Part shown: in pieces, positions 9,009 to 16,235 of the stretch
How the letters are laid out: every line of letters begins with the position of its first letter
Numbering within the stretch: the first letter of the stretch is position 1
Assembly (NCBI RefSeq): GCF_020215665.1
Contig: NZ_CP084061.1
Location: 310,001 to 374,000, forward strand
Direction: 5' to 3'
Length of the DNA stretch: 64,000 bases
From: Blautia parvula
Lineage (GTDB): Bacteria > Bacillota > Clostridia > Lachnospirales > Lachnospiraceae
Notes under the pieces: generated by a model
The model's input: the letters and a program-made list of their open reading frames with translations, nothing else
Database searches by the model: none
What the model was told of the DNA's origin: nothing
Made by a program: the position numbers and the translations under genes

Positions 9009-9746
9009 ATGTCACAGGAAGAAAAGCTGCTGCGGGCAAAAAAAGTGATTGAAAACAGCAGGTATCTGGTATGTCTGCTGGGAATGCGGGTGAGCAGCCA
9101 GTGCGGATGCACAAACTGGAGATCAGACCAGGATGCGTATGATATTGAAACCAGATACGGATGTTCCCCTGAGGAAATGTTCAGTGCTGAGTTCTATAAT
9201 ACGAGAGTGACGCAGTTTTATGACTTTTACAAACGGGAAATCCTCAGCAAAAGAGGAAGAATCAATGAAGGTATGAAGACTCTGAAGCGTTTGGAGGACA
9301 GGGGAATCCTGCAGGCTGTCATTACCCGTGATATCTACTCCCTGCCGAAAAGGGCAGGATGCAAAAAGGTCCTGGAGATCCACGGAAGCATTTACCGGAA
9401 TGTATGTCCGAAATGCAGAACGAAATACCCCATGAAAGCAGTGGCAGAGTGTGCAGGAACTCCCAAATGTACCAAATGCGGCACAACCATCCGCCCGGAG
9501 GTATGCCTGCGGGGAGAAATGGTGAATAACGCACTTCTGACCCGTGCGGTTGACGAGGTGGGAATGGCAGATACCCTGCTGCTTCTGGGATGCAGCATGC
9601 ATTCGCAGCTTGCAAAGACATATGTAAAATATTTTGAGGGGGATAAGGTAATCCTCATCAACGACCAGGATCACTATGCGGATACGGCAGCCGATCTTGT
9701 AATTGATGGTAAGGCCATGGATATTATGAGCAAATTGGGATTGTAA
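9009..9746 (+). CDS. Sir2-like NAD-dependent deacylase-type protein
   Basis: The 245 aa protein has the sirtuin plan: a Rossmann-type N-terminus, the catalytic-type histidine in EIHGS, a four-cysteine zinc site (CPKC and CTKC) and the late IRPEVCLRGE and LGCSMHS motifs. Two hallmark sites differ from textbook sirtuins: GAGIS is replaced by LLGMRVSSQCG, and TQNID is replaced by ITRDIYSL. The NAD pocket may therefore be altered, and activity as a deacetylase should not be assumed. It is monocistronic with its own promoter and tandem terminator hairpins downstream. Confidence 0.8.
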   Translation: MSQEEKLLRAKKVIENSRYLVCLLGMRVSSQCGCTNWRSDQDAYDIETRYGCSPEEMFSAEFYNTRVTQFYDFYKREILSKRGRINEGMKTLKRLEDRGILQAVITRDIYSLPKRAGCKKVLEIHGSIYRNVCPKCRTKYPMKAVAECAGTPKCTKCGTTIRPEVCLRGEMVNNALLTRAVDEVGMADTLLLLGCSMHSQLAKTYVKYFEGDKVILINDQDHYADTAADLVIDGKAMDIMSKLGL

Positions 9747-9752
9747 AAGAGA

Positions 9753-9817
9753 AAAGGCTTGCATATGCAGGCCTTTCATACTGTAGACCCCCGGCTGGCA
9801 GCCGGGGGTCTTTTTTT
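9753..9817 (+). terminator. Tandem terminator hairpins after the sirtuin-like gene
   Basis: A first imperfect hairpin (AAAGGCTTGCA / TGCAGGCCTTT, 9755-9778) is followed by a strong 10-bp GC stem GACCCCCGGC / GCCGGGGGTC (9786-9810) and seven T. Confidence 0.9.
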
Positions 9818-9891
9818 AATGGAAATATACAATAAATATTATTTTGCCATATGTAATATTGCTGAATTTTCAGGAATGGGGTGAGAAACGG

Positions 9892-9920
9892 TGGACAGCA
9901 AGTTGTTAAGAAGATATAAT
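9892..9920 (+). promoter_or_regulatory. Promoter of the small hydrophobic peptide transcript
   Basis: TGGACA (9892-9897), 17 bases, TATAAT (9915-9920). The predicted start near 9927 gives a toxin-type mRNA of about 200 bases ending at the hairpin 10091-10122. Confidence 0.65.
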
Positions 9921-9962
9921 TAGATTGCTGTTGACTCTTTCCAGCAGGAAGGAGGTGGCATA

Positions 9963-10049
9963 ATGCACTACATAGATTCATTTTTTATTTTTGTCATGGC
10001 GGGTATAGTTTGTTACTATATTAGTAAATGGTTAGACAGAAAAAAATAA
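9963..10049 (+). CDS. Small hydrophobic peptide, candidate type I toxin (28 aa)
   Basis: The ORF has a very strong ribosome site (AAGGAGGTGG, 9949-9958). The peptide begins MHYIDSFFIF, has one membrane-spanning helix (about residues 5-21) and ends in the positively charged SKWLDRKK, the design of Fst-, TxpA- and holin-like type I toxins. It sits inside a convergent two-promoter arrangement with a shared bidirectional terminator and a 15-base direct repeat, as in par/Fst loci. Function is inferred from architecture. No homologue could be checked. Confidence 0.65.
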   Translation: MHYIDSFFIFVMAGIVCYYISKWLDRKK

Positions 10050-10156
10050 CAACAGCTAGCCTGGGTTATCCTACCCTATAAAGGAAAAAGAAACCCCAGG
10101 AAGATAGCGCTTCCTGGGGTTTCGCTTTTGTGACATAACACACATAGATTCATTTT
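9970..10156. repeat. 15-base direct repeat pair (DR) of the candidate toxin-antitoxin locus
   Basis: ACATAGATTCATTTT occurs at 9970-9984, covering codons 3-8 of the peptide, and again at 10142-10156, beyond the terminator. The second copy is transcribed in antisense, so the small RNA would be complementary to the mRNA at the first copy. Confidence 0.85.
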
Positions 10157-10161
10157 CTGTT
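10084..10161 (-). ncRNA. Candidate antisense antitoxin RNA
   Basis: On the minus strand TTGACA (10196-10191), 17 bases, TAATAT (10173-10168) predicts a start near 10161. The RNA of about 78 nt would cross the second direct repeat and end at the shared hairpin followed by CTTTTTCC. It would pair with the peptide mRNA at the first repeat and at the terminator stem, as RNA II does in par/Fst systems. Prediction from sequence only. Confidence 0.6.
10091..10122. terminator. Bidirectional terminator shared by both small transcripts
   Basis: A perfect 13-bp stem AAACCCCAGGAAG / CTTCCTGGGGTTT has a T-rich tract on each side (CGCTTTT to the right, CTTTTTCC on the minus strand). Confidence 0.85.
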
Positions 10162-10272
10162 ATTTTTATATTAAACTAGAATAACTTAAATGTCAAGAAA
10201 TACATATAATGTTTTTTGGCAAAACCATAAAATGGGGTTTGACTTTGCAAAATCTTGCTTATAAAGGTTTTC

Positions 10273-11283
10273 TTAGAATTTACCTTCTTTAGCCGCTTCC
10301 TCAACAGCCACAGCCACAGCCACAGTCATACCAACCATCGGGTTGTTGCCTGCGCCAATCAGGCCCATCATCTCAACGTGAGCCGGAACAGAAGAAGAAC
10401 CGGCGAACTGTGCGTCAGAGTGCATACGTCCTAATGTATCAGTCATACCGTAGGAAGCAGGACCTGCTGCCATGTTGTCCGGATGCAGGGTACGTCCTGT
10501 ACCGCCGCCGGAAGCAACGGAGAAGTATTTTTTGCCGGCTTCGATACGCTCTTTTTTGTAGGTACCTGCAACCGGGTGCTGGAATCTGGTCGGGTTGGTG
10601 GAGTTACCTGTGATGGAAACGTCAACGTCTTCCTTCCACATGATAGCAACACCTTCACGTACATCGTTAGCGCCGTAGCAGTTAACTTTTGCACGAAGTC
10701 CCTCAGAGTAAGATTTTCTGAATACTTCTTTTAATTCGCCTGTAGCATAGTCGTATTCTGTCTCTACATATGTAAATCCGTTGATACGTGCGATGATCTG
10801 TGCAGCGTCTTTTCCAAGACCGTTTAAGATAACGCGCAGAGGCTCTTTGCGGACTTTGTTTGCTTTCTCAGCGATACCGATAGCACCCTCAGCAGCAGCA
10901 AAGGATTCGTGGCCGGCCAGGAATGCGAAGCACTGAGTATCCTCTTCCAGAAGCATTTTTCCTAAGTTTCCGTGTCCGAGACCTACTTTACGCTGGTCAG
11001 CAACAGAACCCGGGATACAGAAAGCCTGAAGTCCTTCACCGATAGCAGCAGCAGCGTCAGAAGCTTTTTTGCAGCCTTTTTTGATCGCAATGGCAGCACC
11101 TACGGTGTATGCCCATTTTGCATTCTCAAAGCAGATCGGCTGGATGCCTTCTACCATTTTGTAAACATCGAGACCTGCAGCTTTTGTTACTTCTGCAGCT
11201 TCTTCGATGGTGTTAATGCCGTATTTATTCAGAGCAGCAAGAACTTGTTTTTCTCTTCTTTCATATGATTCAAATAAAGCCAT
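10273..11283 (-). CDS. GGGtGRT protein
   Basis: The 336 aa protein carries the name-giving SGGGTGRTLHPDNMAAGPA motif (about residues 258-276) and a Gly/Ala-rich C-terminus (VGMTVAVAVAVEEAAKEGKF). The family is a conserved, soluble Clostridial protein of unknown biochemical role that regularly sits beside a NifU/IscU-like scaffold. Here that scaffold lies 50 bases upstream on the same strand, so the two are co-transcribed. The start follows a clear AGGAGG site. A link to Fe-S or redox chemistry is context inference only. Confidence 0.85.
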   Translation of the reverse strand: MALFESYERREKQVLAALNKYGINTIEEAAEVTKAAGLDVYKMVEGIQPICFENAKWAYTVGAAIAIKKGCKKASDAAAAIGEGLQAFCIPGSVADQRKVGLGHGNLGKMLLEEDTQCFAFLAGHESFAAAEGAIGIAEKANKVRKEPLRVILNGLGKDAAQIIARINGFTYVETEYDYATGELKEVFRKSYSEGLRAKVNCYGANDVREGVAIMWKEDVDVSITGNSTNPTRFQHPVAGTYKKERIEAGKKYFSVASGGGTGRTLHPDNMAAGPASYGMTDTLGRMHSDAQFAGSSSVPAHVEMMGLIGAGNNPMVGMTVAVAVAVEEAAKEGKF

Positions 11284-11333
11284 TAATTTATCCTCCTATT
11301 CTTTCTATGACAGATGTTGCAGTGTATGTATAA

Positions 11334-12026
11334 TTATTCTTTTCTCGGGTCAATGATCTTCACTGCATCGTCAACGCGGCCGTACTGTCCCTGAGCTTTT
11401 TCATATGCTGTGTTTACATCATCGCCTGCTTTGATGAAGTCCATCATTTTTCCGAAGCTGATGAATTTGTAGCCGATGATCTCATCCTCTTCATTTAAAG
11501 CGATACCAGTAACGTAACCGTCTGTCATTTCCAGATAACGAGGTCCTTTTTTCAGGGTACCGTACATAGTACCGATCTGAGAACGAAGACCTTTTCCTAA
11601 ATCCTCCAGACCTGCACCGATAGGAAGTCCGTCTTCAGAGAATGCACTCTGGGTTCTTCCGTATACAATCTGTAAGAATAATTCTCTCATAGCAGTATTG
11701 ATAGCATCACATACAAGGTCAGTATTCAGAGCTTCCAAAATGGTTCTTCCTGGTAAAATCTCAGATGCCATAGCTGCAGAGTGAGTCATACCGGAACATC
11801 CGATCGTCTCAACCAGTGCCTCCTGGATTACGCCATCCTTTACATTCAATGTTAATTTACAGGTACCCTGCTGCGGTGCACACCAGCCAATACCGTGTGT
11901 TAAACCGGAGATGTCCTTAATTTCTTTTGCCTGTACCCATTTTGCTTCTTCCGGGATTGGAGCTGCGCCGTGGTTAACACCCTGATGTACCTGACACATT
12001 GTTTCTACTTCGTGTGAATAAATCAT
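11334..12026 (-). CDS. NifU/IscU-like iron-sulfur scaffold-type protein
   Basis: The 230 aa protein resembles the NifU N-terminal domain: Cys in GWCAPQQG, ETIGCSGMTHSAAMASEI and a third Cys in LVCDAIN, spaced for cluster or metal binding, but with a longer C-terminal part than IscU (VTGIALNEEDEIIGYKF). It is the first gene of a two-gene operon with the GGGtGRT protein. The start follows AAGGAG. It likely binds an Fe-S cluster or metal, though this divergent subgroup may not be a general Fe-S assembly scaffold. Confidence 0.8.
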   Translation of the reverse strand: MIYSHEVETMCQVHQGVNHGAAPIPEEAKWVQAKEIKDISGLTHGIGWCAPQQGTCKLTLNVKDGVIQEALVETIGCSGMTHSAAMASEILPGRTILEALNTDLVCDAINTAMRELFLQIVYGRTQSAFSEDGLPIGAGLEDLGKGLRSQIGTMYGTLKKGPRYLEMTDGYVTGIALNEEDEIIGYKFISFGKMMDFIKAGDDVNTAYEKAQGQYGRVDDAVKIIDPRKE

Positions 12027-12350
12027 TTTAAAACTCCTTTCAAGAATATATTTACTTCAAGTGCGTTAGAAATTTAACGTCCTATTCCAATTCATTTTCT
12101 CACAAAGTGACAAAAAAATCCAGAGTTATTTTTTAAAAAAGTAAAATTAAAAGCGGTCTGTCCCTGTAAATGGTAAAATATGGCGGGACACAGTTTTTCA
12201 CAAATCAAAAATATGTTCTTTTCGATTCATTTAAGGTTGATTATGTACACTAAAATCCCAACATTTGTTGTTTCGGTTGACAAAGCCAATTGCTCCTGTT
12301 AATATAGTTAAGTAAATTTAATTAAATTAGCAAAACCAATAAGCGGGAGG
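12027..12350. promoter_or_regulatory. Divergent intergenic region between NifU-like and MarR genes
   Basis: This 324-base AT-rich stretch contains no ORF I can support. Facing right, TTGACA (12277-12282), 17 bases, TAATAT (12300-12305) is a good promoter for the MarR gene. A perfect 14-bp palindrome AATTTAATTAAATT (12315-12328) lies just after it and is the likely MarR operator. Facing left I see no convincing -10/-35 pair for the NifU-like gene, only a short inverted repeat CGTTA...TAACG (12066-12080). Confidence 0.6.
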
Positions 12351-12356
12351 ATGCAT

Positions 12357-12794
12357 ATGGATCTTGTAAAAGAAATCAATGATTTCTACTATCACATGGC
12401 TCTGTACGAGCTGCAGGTGATGAATGGAAATGATTATTATAACGGGCTTTCCTACAACAGCCTTTTGTACATCAATGTGATGGAACAGATGGAGGAGTGC
12501 ACAGTCAGCAAGATGGCCGATGTGCTGAAGATCACAAAATCCGCCGTGACCCTGAAGATCAATGAACTGGTAAAACAGGGCGTGGTGGTAAAAAAACAGA
12601 GCGAAAAAGACAAGCGGGTCTATTTTCTGGAGTTAAGCCCCCATATGGAGCAGATCGTGGGAGTATATGACCAGGTATTTTATAAAATAGAGAGGGAATT
12701 AAAAGAGAAATATCCGCAGGAGCAGTTAGAGATGTTCGGGGATGTGCTGAAGACCATCAGCGGATACCAGTGGAGGGATATGCAGGATGATTGA
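12357..12794 (+). CDS. MarR family transcriptional regulator
   Basis: The 145 aa protein is a winged-helix repressor: TVSKMADVLKITKSAVTLKINELVKQGVVVKKQSEKDKR shows the recognition helix and wing. An ATG at 12351 directly abuts the GGGAGG site, which is too close, while the ATG at 12357 (MDLVKEIND) is spaced properly and is chosen. It overlaps the MATE pump gene by 8 bases and probably represses both genes through the palindrome at 12315-12328, with relief by a drug-like ligand (family knowledge). Confidence 0.88.
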   Translation: MDLVKEINDFYYHMALYELQVMNGNDYYNGLSYNSLLYINVMEQMEECTVSKMADVLKITKSAVTLKINELVKQGVVVKKQSEKDKRVYFLELSPHMEQIVGVYDQVFYKIERELKEKYPQEQLEMFGDVLKTISGYQWRDMQDD

Positions 12795-14124
12795 TCAGGG
12801 ACTGGAAAGAAAAATAACGGTTCCCTCTATCCTGAAATTCGCTCTTCCCTCCATGGTCATGATGGTCGTTATGTCCCTGTATACCGTGGTGGACGGTATG
12901 TTTGTGTCAAGGCTTGTGGGCACGGACGCTTTCTCTGCCGTGAATATCGTATATCCTCTGCTCAGCTTTGTGATCGCTCTGGGGACCATGTTCGGCACCG
13001 GCATCACTGCCATTGTGTCAAGAAAGCTGGGAGAGGGAAAGCAGCGGGAGGCCAATGAAAACGTAACGTTTATCACTCTGTTTGCCGTGGGGCTGGGCAT
13101 TGTGATCACGGTTCTCTCCTTTATATTCCTGGAAAGGCTCATTTACATGCTGGGTGCGGATGAGGATATCTACGCATACTGCTATGCCTATGCCTTTCCC
13201 CTGCTTTTCTTTCAGCCGGCCAATATACTGCAGCTGGAGTTCCAGAGCCTCTTTGTGGCAAACGGAAAACCACATATCGGCCTTACCGTCACAGTGGCGG
13301 GCGGACTGGCCAATGTGATACTGGATTATGTCTTCATCGGTGTGTTCCACATGGGTATTGCCGGTGCAGCGGTGGCTACGGGAATCGGCTACTGCATTCC
13401 TGCATTTTTCAGTGTTTTTTACTTTACATTTAACCGGAAGGCGCAGCTTCATTTTGTAAAGCCAAAGGCAGACTGGAGGGTACTGCTTACATCCATGACA
13501 AACGGCTCCTCAGAGATGGTGAGCAATCTGTCAGGAAGTATCACAACCTTCCTGTTCAACATAATCATGATGCGTCTTGTGGGAAATGAAGGTGTCGCAG
13601 CAATATCCATTCTGCTGTATCTGGACTTTGTGCTGATCGCCATAAGCCTTGGGTATTCCATGGGAGTGGCACCGCTGTTCAGTTATAATTACGGCGGGGG
13701 AAATGTGGCGAAACTACGAAAATTATATAAGATCAGCATCGGATTCTGTATGGGTGTGGGTGCGGTGATGACAGTGGGAACCCTGCTGTTTTCCGGAAAT
13801 CTGGCCGCTGTTTTTGCCCGGCGCGGCAGTCAGGTCTATGAACTTGCCACTGCGGGACTTTTGGTTTATGCGTTTGGGTATCTGTTCAAGGGATTTAATA
13901 TCTTCAGCTCAGCTATGTTTACCGCCTTTGGGGATGGGAAGGTTTCGGCAGTCCTGTCTTTTATGCGGACGCTGGTGTTTCTTGTCATCTTTTTGATCGG
14001 ATTTTCCGTACTGTTCGGTGTGAACGGAGTCTGGAGTGCGTCCGTGGCGGCAGAGCTTATGGCATTTGCCCTGGCTGTGTTCTATACCGTTAAAAAAAGA
14101 TCCGTATATCACTACCTTCCCTGA
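12787..14124 (+). CDS. MATE family efflux transporter
   Basis: The 445 aa polytopic protein has twelve hydrophobic segments and MATE signatures: KFALPSMVMMVVMSLYTVVDGMFVSRLVG at the N-terminus and a pseudo-repeat beginning MTNGSSEMVSNLSGSI. It is translated from a start inside the MarR gene, so regulator and pump are one unit. It is expected to be a Na+- or H+-coupled exporter of cationic drugs or metabolites; the substrate is unknown. Confidence 0.9.
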   Translation: MIDQGLERKITVPSILKFALPSMVMMVVMSLYTVVDGMFVSRLVGTDAFSAVNIVYPLLSFVIALGTMFGTGITAIVSRKLGEGKQREANENVTFITLFAVGLGIVITVLSFIFLERLIYMLGADEDIYAYCYAYAFPLLFFQPANILQLEFQSLFVANGKPHIGLTVTVAGGLANVILDYVFIGVFHMGIAGAAVATGIGYCIPAFFSVFYFTFNRKAQLHFVKPKADWRVLLTSMTNGSSEMVSNLSGSITTFLFNIIMMRLVGNEGVAAISILLYLDFVLIAISLGYSMGVAPLFSYNYGGGNVAKLRKLYKISIGFCMGVGAVMTVGTLLFSGNLAAVFARRGSQVYELATAGLLVYAFGYLFKGFNIFSSAMFTAFGDGKVSAVLSFMRTLVFLVIFLIGFSVLFGVNGVWSASVAAELMAFALAVFYTVKKRSVYHYLP

Positions 14125-14216
14125 GCGGGAATGATGGACGCGGATACGCGAATATAGTATAATGAAGATACGAAAATTCCGGAGTCCGTGAAGAGACCGG
14201 GGAAGGCGGTGCGTGC

Positions 14217-14873
14217 TTGAAGGGATGGGAAATGCTTCTTCTGCCGGCAGCGGCAGTGCTGATGGTTTTTTTGGGAACCACATATGTGAGAAAAAAACAT
14301 GAAACAGGCAGAAAGGAGATCGGATACAAAGTCTCTGCCACACTGATGGCTGTGCTTCCGGCGCTTTACCTGGCAATTCGGGAGCAGAACCGAGTCTCCC
14401 TGCTCATAGCAGCGGGAACGCTCTGCTGCATGGCTGCCGATGCGCTTTTGGAGGTACAGTTTGTGACAGGTGCCGCCGTGTTTGCTGCGGCTCATCTGTT
14501 CTTTATCGCGGGGATGCTGTGCCTGGTATCACCGGGTCTGTTTACGCTGGTATTGTTTGCCTGTGTGTACGCAGTACTCTTTGCCATACTCAGGCCGTAT
14601 ATCAGAAAACTTGGGAAGCTGGCGGTTTTGGGGGCGCTGTATGTGGCGTTTCTCTGTGCCATGTTTTCCATGGCGGGGACTGTGTTTTTTGAAAATCCGG
14701 GGCTGTCCGGCGGGGCTGCGGCTCTTGGCGGGGCCGCGTTTGTCGCATCGGATACCATACTGGCTGTGAATCTCATAGGGGAGAAGAACAGCAGAAAATT
14801 AGATAAAATACTTCTGGTTTTGTATTACAGCGCGGTTTACCTGCTGGCTGTGTGCAGATATTTACCGGGATGA
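14217..14873 (+). CDS. YhhN/TMEM86-like membrane protein (lysoplasmalogenase family)
   Basis: The 218 aa protein has about eight membrane segments and the family's acidic motifs in membrane context (MAADALLEVQF and VASDTILAVNL), matching YhhN/TMEM86, some of whose members cleave the vinyl ether of lysoplasmalogens. Plasmalogens are common in anaerobic Clostridia, so the role fits. The start is a TTG at 14217 with GGAAGGCGGT upstream; an in-frame ATG at 14232 is the alternative. It ends at a hairpin shared with the convergent efflux gene. Confidence 0.7.
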   Translation: MKGWEMLLLPAAAVLMVFLGTTYVRKKHETGRKEIGYKVSATLMAVLPALYLAIREQNRVSLLIAAGTLCCMAADALLEVQFVTGAAVFAAAHLFFIAGMLCLVSPGLFTLVLFACVYAVLFAILRPYIRKLGKLAVLGALYVAFLCAMFSMAGTVFFENPGLSGGAAALGGAAFVASDTILAVNLIGEKNSRKLDKILLVLYYSAVYLLAVCRYLPG

Positions 14874-14912
14874 AAAAAGGAGGAAGGCTGTGTGCAGCTT
14901 TCCTCCTTTTTT
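14873..14912. terminator. Bidirectional terminator between convergent genes
   Basis: An 18-bp stem, AAAAAAGGAGGAAGGCTG / CAGCTTTCCTCCTTTTTT with one G-U pair, serves both the YhhN-like gene and the minus-strand cation efflux gene. Confidence 0.9.
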
Positions 14913-16078
14913 CAGCTGTAACTGTGGTCCACCTGGATCACTGCGTAGTAGCAGCCCCGGAGCCCGCGGATCTGGTCTTTGACCTTGTTTACCACGTCCA
15001 CTTCAGTCATGGAGAAGTCATGGGGAATGACCAGGTCGAAGATCAGATTGGAATGGGTGGGGCCTTCCACCACACGAAAATCATGCATATTCAGCCGGGG
15101 TGAGATTTCGGCGAGGATGCGGTTCACCTCCGCCTTCAGTTGATTGATATGGACATTGTCTGTGACTACCGGGTCCATATGTATGGTGGCGGAACAGTGC
15201 AGCTTTTCCTGAAGCTCCTTCTCAATGTTGTCTATCTCGTCGTGAATCTGTAAAATGTCACCGCTTGCGGGCACCTCCGCGTGCAGAGATATCATCAGTC
15301 TGCCCGGTCCGTAGTCGTGGACAATCAGGTCATGGATGCCCTGGACTGTGGGATGGGCTGTGACAAGAGATTCTATGCTTTTTACAAAGTCTTCCTTGGG
15401 CGGTTGTCCCAGAAGCGGGTTCATGGTCTCTCTCAGAGCCTGGATGCCGGTGTAGAAGATAAAGAGTCCAACCAGAATACCGCACCATCCGTCAATGAGG
15501 ATACCCGTATACCGCCCCACCAGTGTGGCTGCCAGGACAACGGCCGTGGATACGGTATCACTGAGGGAATCCGCAGCCGTGGCGGACATGGCCGCGCTGT
15601 CCAGTTTTCTGCTCAGGGCCTTATTATAGTATGCCATGTACATTTTTACCAGGATAGAGGCGCAGAGGATGGCAAGGACCAGAGGACTGCTGTCCACCGG
15701 GGCGGGGTTTCTGAGCTTCTCAAAGGATGACTTCACCAGCTCAAAGGCCATGATCAGTACAGCGATTGACACAAAAAGGCCGGATATATACTCAATCCTG
15801 CCGTGTCCGAAGGGGTGTTCCGGGTCCGGCTTCTGGCCTGACATCTTAAAACCGATCAGGGTGATGACAGAGGAACCGGCGTCCGAGAGGTTGTTGAAGG
15901 CATCGGCCGTGATGGCAATGGAACCGCTGAGCATACCGGCCGCAAATTTTCCGGCAAACAGTACAAGGTTGAGAAAAATCCCCACCGCACCGCTTAAAAT
16001 ACCATATGCCTGGCGCACCCGGGGCATGGCAGTGTTTTTATAATCCTTGATAAACAGACGTGATAATAACTGAATCAT
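14912..16078 (-). CDS. Cation diffusion facilitator family transporter
   Basis: The 388 aa protein has six membrane segments with the CDF metal site (ITADAFNNLSD in helix II and TAADSLSD in helix V), the HPFGHGRIEY signature between helices II and III, and a cytoplasmic C-terminal metal-sensing fold (residues about 220-380). It exports divalent metal such as Zn, Mn or Fe in exchange for protons; specificity is not readable. It is monocistronic and divergent from the solute-binding protein gene. Confidence 0.92.
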   Translation of the reverse strand: MIQLLSRLFIKDYKNTAMPRVRQAYGILSGAVGIFLNLVLFAGKFAAGMLSGSIAITADAFNNLSDAGSSVITLIGFKMSGQKPDPEHPFGHGRIEYISGLFVSIAVLIMAFELVKSSFEKLRNPAPVDSSPLVLAILCASILVKMYMAYYNKALSRKLDSAAMSATAADSLSDTVSTAVVLAATLVGRYTGILIDGWCGILVGLFIFYTGIQALRETMNPLLGQPPKEDFVKSIESLVTAHPTVQGIHDLIVHDYGPGRLMISLHAEVPASGDILQIHDEIDNIEKELQEKLHCSATIHMDPVVTDNVHINQLKAEVNRILAEISPRLNMHDFRVVEGPTHSNLIFDLVIPHDFSMTEVDVVNKVKDQIRGLRGCYYAVIQVDHSYS

Positions 16079-16164
16079 ATAGCTCCCTCCAAATATTGGT
16101 TTTGTGAAATTCTCTGTTTATTTTATACGAAAGTTTGGAAAGACGCAAGAAAGCAGGAAAAAGA

Positions 16165-16193
16165 TTTACATTCTCGGGTGCGAATGATATGAT
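16165..16193 (+). promoter_or_regulatory. Promoter of the solute-binding protein gene
   Basis: TTTACA (16165-16170), 17 bases, TATGAT (16188-16193), 42 bases before the ATG at 16236, which follows an AGGGGGGA ribosome site. Confidence 0.6.
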
Positions 16194-16235
16194 AAAAAGG
16201 AATAAAATTGCAGATAACACAGGGGGGAAATACAT

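Noticed and set aside
10205-10255. Terminator for the GGGtGRT operon
   Set aside because: Short complementary segments exist, but on the minus strand they are followed by A rather than T tracts.
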